From positions 10,104,278 to 10,168,277 of the forward strand of contig NC_134030.1 in NCBI RefSeq assembly GCF_964204645.1: DNA of 64,000 bases, read 5' to 3'. Below the pieces are notes generated by a model that ran no database searches, was not told the origin of the DNA, and saw only the letters and a list, made by a program, of their open reading frames with translations. This document shows positions 23,836 through 35,253 of the stretch, in pieces. The DNA is from Tubulanus polymorphus (lineage: Eukaryota > Nemertea > Palaeonemertea > Tubulaniformes > Tubulanidae). Position 1 is the stretch's first letter, and every line of letters starts with the position of its first letter. The translations under genes were made by a program, and so were the position numbers.

Positions 23836-24237
23836 TTATGATTATCAGTATTGATAAGTGTCGTAAAACGTTGGTTTATGTCTCAAAAACGGAAAAAGGC
23901 ATTTTGTCGACTTGAATTCCATTTCATTTCGTGGATCTGGTAGTTTTGAAAACCTTGCCGAACTTCAAACTTGCTTTGAAACACGTTTTTGAAGCGATTT
24001 ACACGGCTTAACAGTGTCGCGAAGTTTCCATCGGGAGCCGCTTATATCGTGTCGGGAGAATGAGAATACAGCTGGTTTCCATCGAAAACTTTTTTTTCTC
24101 TGACCCAAACAGTTCCGACATACGTTCGTATTCGTAATCTGGGTTACGAGAAAAAAGACGAAGAGCTCGGTCGAATGAGAAAATAAGGAAGTATATACAA
24201 CCCCATACATCGATGTGCTACAGTTTACGTACATAGT

Positions 24238-24243
24238 TTTATT
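24238..24243 (-). terminator. Candidate polyadenylation signal, ShK gene B
   Basis: TTTATT on the plus strand (AATAAA on the minus strand), about 106 nt beyond the gene B stop codon. Confidence 0.5.
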
Positions 24244-24348
24244 TCAAAATGTAGATAAAAGTAGACATGCAAAATGCTATATGAAAAATCTAGAATGAAG
24301 CTCTGTATTTGTGGAAATGGTTATGATATAGGAATTAGAGGACTTCAT

Positions 24349-26624
24349 TTATGGTTCGTCAAATCGACCTATTTCGTCGTCGTCCGGGTTGACCTTTTCA
24401 CCGGTTTTCTCGTCCTTGCGCTGATCCTCGACAACAGCTCGCAGACGCTCTTGGTGCCGTCGCCGGAATTCGCACGAGTTGCACGAGCGAGCGCACTGGA
24501 ACTGCATGAACGGTTTAGAGTACGGGTGGTTGCAGTGGCCGGCGTGGGCCCAGATCTCACAGTCATGTTCGTTGTAGTCATTCGGGCACGAACCCCTACG
24601 GGGAACTGAAAGGTTTCGAAAAAAGTGCACAAATACGTTGGGATTTAGGGTGCTTATTGACTACAGGGGCTCGTGATATCCGGAGAACTATTATTTTCAG
24701 ACTGAGGCTAATGAAATCGAAACGAAAAAAAAATTGTTTAATCTTTTCATTTATGTAATTATATCTTCTGGATTTGGCTCCAAAGTTAAGATGTTTACTC
24801 CGCAGTCCAAATGAGTTCATTTTCAATCATTTTGGGCCTAGGAAACTATGGTTTTCTGTAGGTTGTACATTAAAGTACATCGGCAAAATACCATAGACAC
24901 ATAATGAAAAAGCTTTATCTATTTATTCCTGAGCCCCGCAAAAAACAGTCGTTTCAACCCACTTAACGATAAGTGACTGCGATGAAAAACGTGAACTTTA
25001 CCGTGGCAAGTATTACAAGAACTGGCGCAGTAAACCGTCATCCAAAGATTGTGTCGACAATGGTCGTTTACAGCCCACATGTCACATTCTATGTCGCGTA
25101 TGTGACGGTTGTTACATGGTCCTGAAAATTGCGAAATATATCACAGTCAAATAAGTCGAGAATATGCACAATATCGTGTAAGATGAATATACGAGATAAC
25201 ACAATAGTTAGGCCAAGGATGTAAAAGTTGTGAGACTAAAATAGTATTTGAGCATGACTACTAGAATATAGTCGATAGGTCGAATACCAGCTCAAGGAAA
25301 CATTTTCGTACTAGTCTTTATGTTTTCGTCTTTATATCGTGGGATTCTCGTATAATATTTTGAGCAACGGTCCGACTGTTAGCCATCATTAGGTATACCG
25401 ATGGCTAATTACCAAACGCCTGATGATGGCTGTAGTCTTTGGCCGAAACGTTGCTCAGAATATATACTCTCTTACTCAAGAATTTTACATCATTTCTTTG
25501 CTTGGCTGAATTGTTGTGGGATTTCTCTCGTGTTAGTCAAATTACTATAATGATTGGTGAATTCAATCTCACTCATTGGGTTAAGCCCCTCGAAAGTTTG
25601 TAATCAATAGCATAATTGATTTTTACTATCAACATATAAACTGCCCGCATAATCGTATAAGAAATTGAAGGCAGTCGCATGATATAACGATTTGCTTCTG
25701 CATAGAAATGTGCAATTTCACAGGTTTTGGGTGAAAGGATAAACAACAGATCTTACAAATAAATACCTTAAGATCTAAACCTAAATAACAGAATATCTGT
25801 AACCACGACAGGTCAATTTCTATGGAATATTTTCTGGAATACACGTATTCTTTTTTTAGAGTGCGAAAGTCTTACACTCTTTGAACGCACGGCACTCGAA
25901 ACGAAGCATTCCGAAACCCTTGACCGCGCTCGATCTTACAAGCTGCGTCTAATACGTAATACGTACCTCGAGTAATCGAAGGTCGTGTAGGTTTTTCCGT
26001 GGCGGCTTCAGCCTCGCCGAAATCAGGAAAATCATCGTCGTCTTCAAACTGGGTTAGAGCTGGCACCAGTAATACTGCAAACAAGTTTTCAATTTCGATA
26101 CAGTAGAACTCGCTTAATTCGGACCACCTGGGACTGGGACATTTTGTCCAAATTAGACAAAAAAATTAGACGAATTATATGCTCTCATTCGAATAGAAAT
26201 AACCTAGAGAGGACTGGAATTTTAGTCCGAAATATGTGAAAATCGGATGAATAACCGATCCAAATAAAGCTAGTTGTATTCATCAACAATTACTACAAGG
26301 AGAAGATGCCATTTCTCGATTAAATCGATTTGAAATATCAGTTAGATATTAGAAATAGAATTGAATTCAAATTATCATAAGACAAATGCAAATTATTCTG
26401 TAACCGCGCTAGTATATTAGTTTTAGGGTTTACTCATAATTTTGTTATGTCACATCAAGTTGTGTAATTCTTCTGACACAATTAACAATAAACTACAAGT
26501 TACGTAAAACTTCGACTCAATAAACAATTAACATTTAAACAGCTTTCGACAAAATTCCGACAATTGCTTGAAATCAAAACACATAATTACCGGCCAAACT
26601 ACAGAAAATGAGCATCAACTTCAT
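24349..26624 (-). CDS. Secreted twin-ShK domain protein, paralogue B, 4 exons, 172 aa
   Basis: Exons on the minus strand: 26624-26591, 26074-25967, 25121-25002, 24605-24349; all introns phase 1. The signal peptide (residues 1 to about 19) is followed by an acidic segment with DDDDFPDFGEAE. ShK domain 1 is Cys50-Cys86; it has diverged from the others (AVNDHC instead of GGHC) but keeps six cysteines. ShK domain 2 is Cys94-Cys132 and shares CPNDYN, WAHAGHC and KPFMQFQC with paralogue A. The tail is charged and ends GRFDEP. Exon 3 is exactly 120 nt, as in A and C. AATAAA on the minus strand at 24243-24238 lies about 106 nt past the stop. The gene lies about 1.3 kb upstream of gene A in the same orientation, consistent with tandem duplication. 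Role unknown; probably extracellular. Confidence 0.87.
25352..25470 (+). ncRNA. Hammerhead-ribozyme-like / Penelope-type terminal motif
   Basis: TATTTTGAGCAACG (25356-25369) pairs with CGTTGCTCAGAATA (14 bp, one G-U) downstream. Between them lie GGTC, a perfect 9-bp hairpin TTAGCCATC/GATGGCTAA, CTGATGA, and GGC...GCCGAAA. These elements are in the order of a hammerhead fold, but stem I is not contiguous and stems II and III each have one extra base, so activity is doubtful. Similar sequence ends Penelope-like retroelements. Confidence 0.4.
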
Positions 26625-27086
26625 TTTACGCTGAAATAGCAAGATTAAAAGATCATAAAAAATCGTTCAATAACATACAGATATTCATCAAAAAGTCCGA
26701 ACGAAGGAAGATTTGTTGTCATACCTGGTTTGGGTGAGTCAGTAGCTAGGATTTTTACGCAAAGTTCGCGAAACGATCCGTTGAGACAAATGACATCAGA
26801 AATGCCTGGTAAATCTTCAAAACGCGGATAAATCCAGTTCACGGGGTCGAAACACCGCGGGAAACAAAGACGAAGGAGGCACATTTTTGTGATCGATGAT
26901 GCAAAGATACAGGGCGGGCTATTGTTCCAAGAAACAAGGCAAAGTTTTTTCGGTTTTTGTGTCATGCAGATTAGCGTGTTTTATTTCAAAATTTCGAACG
27001 TTCGTCGTTATCGGGTCAATCATGCAGTCTTTATTTCCTGCCTCGTTAGCACATTAGGTTTTTGGTAATTTTCCATTTAGTCTTAG

Positions 27087-27394
27087 CAGGGCGAGTCCAG
27101 CTTACCGCTCCTAACACTTGAGCGGTACTCGCGATTTTAGAGGTGTCCTATTTTCAAGTTCTGGTAGAAGTAGGCTAAAATGGTCAATTTGAATGATCGA
27201 AAATGGGTAAACTTCTTATTTCTACTGAATAATTTTTCTTTGTCAAAATGTCATATCTTGTGGACACAGAAAAGGAGCCCCAAATTGGTACTCAGATTGC
27301 ATCTCAAAGCCCTTAGAATTCAAAATGTTCTATAACATAGGAGCCCTTCCACAGCTGAGCAGTACTCAAAACCTTTAGGCTAGATCCGCCCCTG
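27087..27394. mobile_element. hAT-like non-autonomous element with CTTAG target duplication
   Basis: Left CAGGGCGAGTCCAGC and right GCTAGATCCGCCCCTG are imperfect inverted ends. CTTAG is directly repeated at 27082-27086 and 27395-27399. Related copies: 34815-35082 and, inverted, 48080-48344. Confidence 0.8.
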
Positions 27395-27608
27395 CTTAGT
27401 GAACAAGAGTGCGGGAAGATGGATAGATCAGTTCAATACTTCCTAGTTCGTTACGTGTGAATGGGCCAAACAATAAAGTAGAGCTCGACCCAGGGTCCGA
27501 TTCCGCGTGTGTGAGTTATGAGTGGATACTGACTTAAAATCAGTTATTTCAAAGGATTCAGGACTCAACTCAACAGTCGAAACATCGAAAATGAATTCTA
27601 ACCGTAGT

Positions 27609-27943
27609 CAGTGGTGGATCCAGTGGTGTCCGCGGGGTCCGGAAACCTCCCCTTAAAATACCATCTTCAAATATTCCGGACTGAATAATTTTTGGAAGAA
27701 AGATCGAAAATACTAAAGAAAATACCAACATTTTGTTGTAGCAATATGCTATTTTATCAATTCTAAAAGATCTTAAAAATCACCTGTAATTTCCTTAAGT
27801 AATTTAGTTCGCGAAAAAGAACACCCGGTAAATCAAAAAAAAATTGTGTATGTTAACAACGAAATTGCCACGAAGCTCAGAACAGGCCCTTAATCTTTTA
27901 AGTGGGTGACCCTTTTTAGCCATTGACCCTGGATCCGCCACTG
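27609..27943. mobile_element. hAT-like element with CAGTGGTGGATCCA TIRs
   Basis: Left CAGTGGTGGATCCA, right TGGATCCGCCACTG: a 14-bp inverted repeat with one mismatch. 335 bp, no ORF. Confidence 0.8.
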
Positions 27944-27949
27944 GGCCGG

Positions 27950-28021
27950 TTGCATAGACCAGTCTTAAGATTTAAGACCACAATTTTGGACATAAGTCAC
28001 GACTGTGCAACAGGCTCCTGG
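27950..28021. mobile_element. Short palindromic MITE family M2, second copy
   Basis: CCGGTTGCATAGACCAGTCTTAAGATTTAAG ... CGACTGTGCAACAGGCTCCTGG. Confidence 0.55.
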
Positions 28022-28617
28022 TTCTTTACTCAATTCCGCAAGGAACTGCATGGGTCAGTGGCTTTAAAATGGAAGATAAAGTGAAATCTCAGTCGATGCG
28101 AGGAAATAAACCGCTGAATTGTATTATTGATGTATCATAATTTGAACATTTCTGTATGATTTCGATAACGTCTGGGAGTTTGATAGATTTCGATATTGTT
28201 AGAGGCGGATTCGTTGAAACGGAAGACTAAACTCTGCCCTCATACGTTTTTTACTTATCCCCGGGATGGTATCGCATTCATATCCAGTGATTTACAAGAC
28301 CGACTAATTACCAGGCACTTGCTAAAAGCATCGATTATTTTTTTCGTGCGTAATTGACAATTCGATACAAAATCGTAGCCTTCCCGGACCAGACCTATAT
28401 CGAATTAATTATCGTACGAATTATAATGATATATAAAAATATACAATATTCATATAATGTTATAGCGATAATATCTATCTTGGTATAAGTTGAATTTCAT
28501 TTACGTTACTATTGAATATATTGAAATTCATCAACAACCAATATCTATAATGATCTTTTGTCGGCGGTCTATTTCGAACTCGCCTAATCTCTATCATCAG
28601 TAAGCTCTCCAAGTATA

Positions 28618-28623
28618 TTTATT
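28618..28623 (-). terminator. Candidate polyadenylation signal, ShK gene C
   Basis: TTTATT on the plus strand (AATAAA on the minus strand), 59 nt beyond the gene C stop codon. Confidence 0.5.
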
Positions 28624-28681
28624 ACTACGTGTTAGGTGCTCGTTCGCCATCTATCGGAAATTCATGGCGAAAACGCGTCGT

Positions 28682-30934
28682 TTATGGCTCGTCGAAATCG
28701 TCGATTTTCTCGTCGCCGTCAGGGGGCGGTTTATCCCCGTTTTCCGCGTGGTGCTCTTTCTTTTCTTCCTTATCCCCTCCTTTGTCTTCTTCCTTTGCTT
28801 CCTCCTCTTCTTCTGTCGGGTTCAACCGCTCCTGTTCTTTGGCGCGATGTTCGCACGAGTTGCAGGACTTGGCGCACTGGAATTTCATGAAGCTAGCCGC
28901 GTACGGCTCGCTGCAATGACCGGCATGCGCCCAAATCTCGCAGTCAATGTCGTTGTAGTCGTTCGGACACGACCCTTTCTCATTCGCTGAAACAGAAAAA
29001 CTTAAGATAAATACTGTGGTAATGTTTGATAAATAGGTTTACCTTAATTTTGCAAATTTCTACAATGTTTTAAAATTGGAAACTACAGCCTTACTGGAGG
29101 TATTCGCGAATTTTAAGGTATATATCTACAGTAAACTCCGTCCAAGTCGGATCCGATCAACTCGGATAACCGTTCAACTCGGATGTTTTTTTGAATGTTT
29201 TTGTGACACTATATATCATGAAATACATAACATCCAACTCGGGCATCACTTAAGCGAAGTCTACTGCGTAAGCCGTAATGACTGTTTTTGCTCTGAAATC
29301 TAAACGCCGTGTTACTTTGATAATATCATTGATAATGCTTGTTCAAAGATAATATGTTCGTTGACATGGACCCCTACATCCTCTTGGTACTGGTCAACTC
29401 AGTAAACTTTCACATAAGCATTTACGGCGAAGTTTACGTTTAGTTGGTTTAGATCGTGTTCTTTTCTTTCGAGAACTTACAGTGACACGTGTTGCAGGAA
29501 CTTGCGCAATGTACCTTCATCCAGACATTGTGGTCGCAATGACCGCCGTACGCCCATTCGTCACAATGTTCCATCGTATGGTATCGATTGTCGCAAGGAC
29601 CTTAGATGGAAAAAGAATGATAATGATAATAGTAATAAGGAAAATAATATTAAACGATTGTAAAGCGCCTATTTCTCTGCGCCAAAGTTCACTGGCACTG
29701 TGTCTGGTCAAGCAAATCGCTGATAAGCCTGCAGGAAATGCTTTAGTATGCTTTAGCGAATGCTTAAGTAATCGTTTGAAAATGTTAAGATCAGAGGCAC
29801 AGCGAAAATTTTGGATAGCACCGTTCCAAATGGATGCAGAAATGGGATTGATAAGATCGACCAGCAAAAGCCTCGAGTCGGTATGATGTGCCAGTCAACA
29901 GGTTTCTATTTGATGAATTGATGCCAGTAGGATACTAAAATGCTCGCATTAAACATGGCCGACCCAAAATCGGTATGAGAATTACGATTTTCGGATGGAC
30001 CTCCGGAGAAATTACGCATTTGCCAGTAATGTCGAGACGGTTTGAAGTAAACATAGAAACCACCCAGAGTGTCCTTTACCTCTGATATTACGATTGACGG
30101 GTATATACCGAAATGATTAACCTTCGGGAGAAGAAGTAGTTTAATTGGTAGAGTAACTACACTCAAACGTGTAGAACTGGTTTTAAGATAAAACCCCCAC
30201 TAAGCTTTAGAATCGAGAAGTTATACTCGAATCAAAAAATCAAAATGACACGACGTTTCGATCTCTCACTAGACATCATCGTCAGGTGTATAATATACAT
30301 GTTGTGGGTTTTTATCTATACATGTAGTTAGAAACTTTCTAAATGCTCGTTTCAGCCATTCCCAATCGTTTCAGAGCAAGAAATTTCATGCGATTAATAT
30401 AATTCTCGTTGAATTTGTTTTTTGAGACCATATACGCGTGTAGGCCTACCTTTTTCTAACGGTTTTCTGGTCGGCTCTGGCTTTTCGGCTTCGGCTTCAC
30501 CAAAATCAGGAAAGTCCTCGTCGCCACCGGCCTCTGCTTCTTCTGTTGTTTCTTCTGTAGGTTTAACATCGACTTCCTTTTCCGTATCTTGTGCCGAGAG
30601 GGGTACTACCATCAGCAGTACTGTCCAAGACGTTGATAAATACGGTTCAGAGAATGCATTTCCTTATAAATGGCAGGAATCTATTTCATTTTTTTCAAAT
30701 ACATGAGGTTTTCATCATTTTCAATCAAATGAATTTGAATAAAACCGCATTTCAAAAAATTCTAGAATATCCGAACATGAGATATAGTTAGATGAATTTT
30801 GTTGAATCCTTTCATCTTCAATTTAGTTTTAAGGCATCTCAATATTCTAATTGTCTATTTCTTTTTTTTTACTTCTATAAACATTACTCACGTCCAGCGC
30901 AGCACAAAGCCAGCAGCCAGCCGGTAATTTTCAT
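28682..30934 (-). CDS. Secreted twin-ShK domain protein, paralogue C, 4 exons, 212 aa
   Basis: Exons on the minus strand: 30934-30892, 30620-30450, 29600-29481, 28986-28682; all introns phase 1. Exon 1 encodes the signal peptide start MKITGWLLALCCAG. Exon 2 is longer than in A and B (171 nt) because it holds an extra Glu/Thr-rich stretch before the shared DEDFPDFGEAEAE motif. ShK domain 1 is Cys74-Cys110 and ShK domain 2 is Cys118-Cys156. The C-terminal tail (about 56 aa) is extremely rich in Glu, Lys and Asp and ends DDFDEP, the same end as the paralogues. AATAAA on the minus strand at 28623-28618 lies 59 nt past the stop. The exon 2 donor is GTAGGC, weaker than the others. Two introns hold LINE and MITE debris. 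Function unknown. Confidence 0.86.
29620..29890 (-). mobile_element. Degenerate LINE 3' end in intron 2 of ShK gene C
   Basis: The minus-strand frame keeps the reverse-transcriptase C-terminal pattern SIWNG ... FRCASDLNIFKRLLKHSL and ends in an ATT-rich microsatellite tail (29615-29655). Confidence 0.5.
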
Positions 30935-31029
30935 CCTTCTAGTTCGGTGTCCAATACGAAGAAAACGTTTCCCAGAGGTTTATCGCAGTTCTTCTAATCT
31001 GCCGTTTGATGTTGTCTGCGACTTATGAC

Positions 31030-34000
31030 CGACTAACTTTAGGGGTTGGCGCTTTTTCGTCATGTTTTCTATGTCAGGAAAATATTATCTTGGCATCTTT
31101 TATTACATCATCCACGTCGACATCAGCTTATCGGAGACTGGTGTGGTTCGGCGCGTTGATTTGACCTTCTCGGCGCGGATAGACCCGAATTCAGTACATC
31201 CCTATCTATACGCCCGTCTGATTTCGACGGCAGCTCGCCGAAGGCGTCACGAATCTTCATAGGAGATCCTACGCTTTGCTTTGTCTATATATGCTCGGCG
31301 AATGATACGGCGAAAAAGGCGGTTTCGTTCTTTTTTTATAATGAAAATTCCTGCTCTCAGAAATAAACGACGCTTTTTCAACACGTGTTTTTTTAAACAA
31401 CTTGAAAAAACATTTCTTTTCCTGTGACTATGGCGCGAATCTGAGGCTTCCGGTTCACAGGAGCAGAGGTCATTTCGTTTTTTGAATATGTAACTCGTAC
31501 GAGAATGAACGCAGGTCTAGCAAAAAAGTGCCGCCAGTGATCATGAAATTTTTAAATCTGTTCTTAAGATATCGTAGTAGCAGCAACGATAGTAAATAGC
31601 TTCGTAGCCTTTTTAGACCTTTCGCCGTTGGAGAATTTCCAAAAGTCTGCTTATTGTGATAGATTAGTTGCATTGGGGAATGCCATCGGTTTTCGTTGTA
31701 AGAAAGTTACTGCAATGAAAAGTCTATTTGAACTGGACATCCTGTAATTAAATCCGATATCCTTGTCCTCTTTGATCGCGATATCTGTAGTTCCTTTCTA
31801 GTGAAATTTCTTGTTCCATTTAAATAATTCGAAACAACTCTCACTGGTCGTATCCTTTGTGGATTAATCACGCGAGCCATCTCACATTTTTCTAAGAGTA
31901 ATACCGTTGGCAACAAGGCTGTGGCTTACGTGAATTCGATTGTTTCTCTTCTAAGCAACCAGTCTGGCTATATTATGATCCAATTCGTTTTTACGTCCAT
32001 GGACCTCATGATCAGCTCTCATTTCTTCCATACCCTTATCTGATTCAGATTGGACGTCTAATTCCGGATGAATATTTTGAACTAAAGATACTGCGTGAGA
32101 CCAGATATGTAAAAGGTGTAAAAGTTTCCATATGATATTTAGAGGAAAAAGTGTAATAAGAAAAGATTGATGTCTTGATTTTCTAGTTTTTATTTTGTCT
32201 TCGTGTAGCTATATCGTGAATCCTGAGTGAATTCGTGGCCATGTATATGGCCAAATGTTTCAAGAGTTAGGACATATGGATAGGTTTACCCATATTACTA
32301 CGCGATATATTCAACATATGATATTCTGAGCCTTCTCTCCAACAGAGTTACTGATTTTTTCAATTCATCGATTCAATTTCCAAACATCTTACTTATAGAA
32401 TCGATTCATTTCATTCATCCAAGCTCTGGGGAACGGTATCCACGTATTTCTGGTATTATGTCCCACAGCTCGGCTTTGTGCAGATTTCGAAGTTCTCAAA
32501 ATGACATAATCAACTGCGTACAGCTTCATGTTTTTCATAAAACGATACAAAATTGTGATAAGCAATTCGAATTATTGATTATCGAGATTCATATTCATTT
32601 CAACGAAATACATACATTATTCATACGAGAATAACAAATGCCAAAATGGACGAACTCGATCGATTCCCAATCGTTATGTTATTGGGTGTGAAAATATGGT
32701 ATGGGTTATCAACGAATTGACGAAAATCCATTTGATTGGCGCTGTTTCATCAATTACCAATGTCAGTCGCAACATATGTCATCATTCTTCATATATAACA
32801 TATTCATATGTTCATTATACATGGATAATGAATGCACTAATATATTCTTCATTTTTCATACCATGAAATACGAAACCTGCACGCGTCTCTGGTCCATCCT
32901 CTCGCTTACTACCGTTGAAAATATGATACGGGATCCTTCTGAGAAAATCCTTAGGAAGATAGCAAGATTCATTTAACAGGTCAAAAATGGCATATAAACA
33001 TTTTTGGATGGATAGAAGGATCGATTTGATGGCCCAAATGTGCTCAGATCGCCTCTCAGAGCCCTGAAAATAAGAAGAAATAACCGAATCGAAATCCTTC
33101 TTATATCATTTCTTTATCAAGAACGGGTGACATATCTTTGATTGCTACGAGTTATAGTAATACAGTCTAGATTAGTTGTGATGTGTTCAGGAATGCTCGA
33201 TTCAACACGTACCGGTATATGAAAAACAAAACCGTCGTGTGCAACGTCGAATGTTTGGTTAGCACTCAAAAAATTGGGCCGCGGTCACCGAATTTCCAAC
33301 GCGCTAAGTACGCTTTGCGAACAATGCTTGCGGGCTAGCAGCGTGCACTTTAGATTAAAGCGCCTCAGATACCTAGGTGGACCGAAAAGCGGAACAATCG
33401 AGCGCGGTTTTTCGGGGTTGAGAGCAATTTCGGAACCAATTCGTCCCAGGTCTATTTGCGAGGATTGTTTTTGAAGAGAGTTGTGCCTTGCATAAATTAC
33501 CTATCGGTACTTGAAAGTTGAAGGGTCACCGTGTATGGCTATACTCCGAATTCCGAATAGAAAAAAAAACGAAGAAGAAGATGGAAACTCGGTTTTCGGC
33601 AAATCGGCACCCGATATCAGATGGATCGAAATCGAAGAGGGACTCACGTGTCTGGCGGCTGAAACTGCTACTATTCGTTGACGAAGTAGAGCACTTACAT
33701 CCGGGTAGTTTTACACGTGTTGCAGTCATCATCACCATCATCATCATCACCATCGTCATCATCATGGACGACTGAACCGAAGATCTTCGGGTAAATAGAA
33801 TAGATATATGATAACGTGCTTTAATCGCATGAAATAATGAGTACTACTAACTATCGATTTAAATCATACATTCATACGTGTACGTGTTAAGTAGACTGTG
33901 TATAAATAATAAGCATGACTCCCTTGTCCTATGGGCTTCACAGTGCCATCTTGCCGACGGACAACATGATCGCTTGTTCCTAATACCCCACTACAAAAAA

Positions 34001-34279
34001 ACTCTTACTTCGGAATGAAGTGCGAGAGACATTACATTCCCGAAACAGAATTGTTTTATCTTTTTATGGTGCATTTTCGGATAGGCCTATTTGGTATGAT
34101 AATCGTATATGTTTAATATGCAGTTAATATGATGTGGCACATTCGTATACAGGAAATTACCAGTTCATCTTCATCAAAGGAAATGCGTCGTTCCGATTTC
34201 AATTTTTTACTTCTTGTCTTTTTTTCTCATTTTCTTTTTATCTGAGAACCGGGTTTGATCTTGTTATTTGTTTGAATGG
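31030..34279. other. Intergenic, no convincing gene
   Basis: Only short frames without recognisable domains. 32960-33070 shares the AAAATGG...GGATGGATAGAAGGAT...GATTTGATGGCCCAAATGTGCTC block with the hAT-like family at 34815. A CAT/ATC-rich stretch lies at 33722-33765. Confidence 0.5.
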
Positions 34280-34400
34280 TTGATTTGATTTGATTTGAAT
34301 TGATCTCGTGACCCTTGCAAACCCGCCACACCTTCCGAGCGCGAAACGGGGGGGTTTTATTTCGGAATCGGAAATCGAAGCACAGTTTTTTCGTCGCCAA
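34280..34400 (+). repeat. Interspersed repeat family R2, copy 1
   Basis: ACCCTTGCAAACCCGCCACACC ... GAAACGGGGGGGTTTTATTTCGGAATCGGAAATCGAAGCACAG. It recurs at about 44160-44300 and 44715-44870. Confidence 0.65.
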
Positions 34401-34814
34401 AGTGATGAGGTCCTAGAGATCGAGTCCACGGTGATACAAAACTATACTTCTGAGCCCAGGGTGTGCAGCTCAAATTTGTCTCGTGTGTTCAAATTTTGGA
34501 GATCCAAACTCAAGATTCAAATTCTGAAACTGGCACCGGTAACAGCTATCATAATCGCGGCGTTCATGGTTTTGCATTTTTCCCTTGTTAGAAATGCCGA
34601 ATTCATTTTCCCATGTCTTGAAAAGCCTAATTCATTTAGCGTTGAAATTTCATTATAGATTCCTGATTGGACTCTATCGTATTACTGAAAAATACATCTA
34701 CGTATAGATTGTAGCAAATAACGCTGGATGAAGAATGGCATCTCTGAAAACGCCCATTAAGTGTAAAGTATGAAATTTTCCATCAGATATTTTTCAAAAC
34801 TGTCGGTCATGCGA

Positions 34815-35082
34815 CCAGTTGCTACCAGATCCATCCTACTACTGCTTGAGCGGTATTCGGTTTTGTAGAAGTGCTCTTCTATTTTTCAATTTCTGGTAGA
34901 AATAGTTAAAATGGTCGAAATTAGTAAACTTCTTCTTATTCCTTTTATGAATAATTCTTCGTCGAAATTCTATATTTTGTGGATGGATTGAAGGATAGAT
35001 TTGATGCCTCAAATATGCTCGGATTTATGGGTGCCCTTCCACAGCGAGCAACACTCAGAAACCTAGTCTAGATCCACCCCTG
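34815..35082. mobile_element. hAT-like non-autonomous element, copy of the 27087 family
   Basis: Shares TTCTGGTAGAAATAGTTAAAATGG, CCCTTCCACAGC and the end CTAGATCCACCCCTG with 27087-27394; the left end is degraded. Confidence 0.7.
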
Positions 35083-35140
35083 ATACGTATATACACCGCG
35101 GTGAAAATGGTATTCAGTCACTTTGGTAGAAATTCTTCTG

Positions 35141-35253
35141 GACCCAGTTCCACAGTTGTGAGTTAAGACTTGACTCGGAGTTAACTCATTGAAAATGAAT
35201 TAATTTCAACTCAGAGTTAACTCTAACTCATAACTGTGGAACAGGATCCTGGG
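35141..35253. mobile_element. Palindromic MITE family M1, well-preserved copy
   Basis: GACCCAGTTCCACAGTTGTGAGTTAAGACTTG ... CAGAGTTAACTCTAACTCATAACTGTGGAACAGGATCCTGG. The arms form a long imperfect hairpin. Confidence 0.85.

Noticed and set aside
24274-24609. Plus-strand 111-codon frame
   Set aside because: Antisense shadow of ShK gene B exon 4.
28629-28990. Plus-strand frames of 84-108 codons
   Set aside because: Antisense shadow of ShK gene C exon 4, whose minus reading has cysteine pattern, splice site and stop.
34308-34658. Plus-strand 116-codon frame with a hydrophobic segment
   Set aside because: Its start lies within repeat family R2, also present at 44.2 and 44.8 kb; no homology or splice support.
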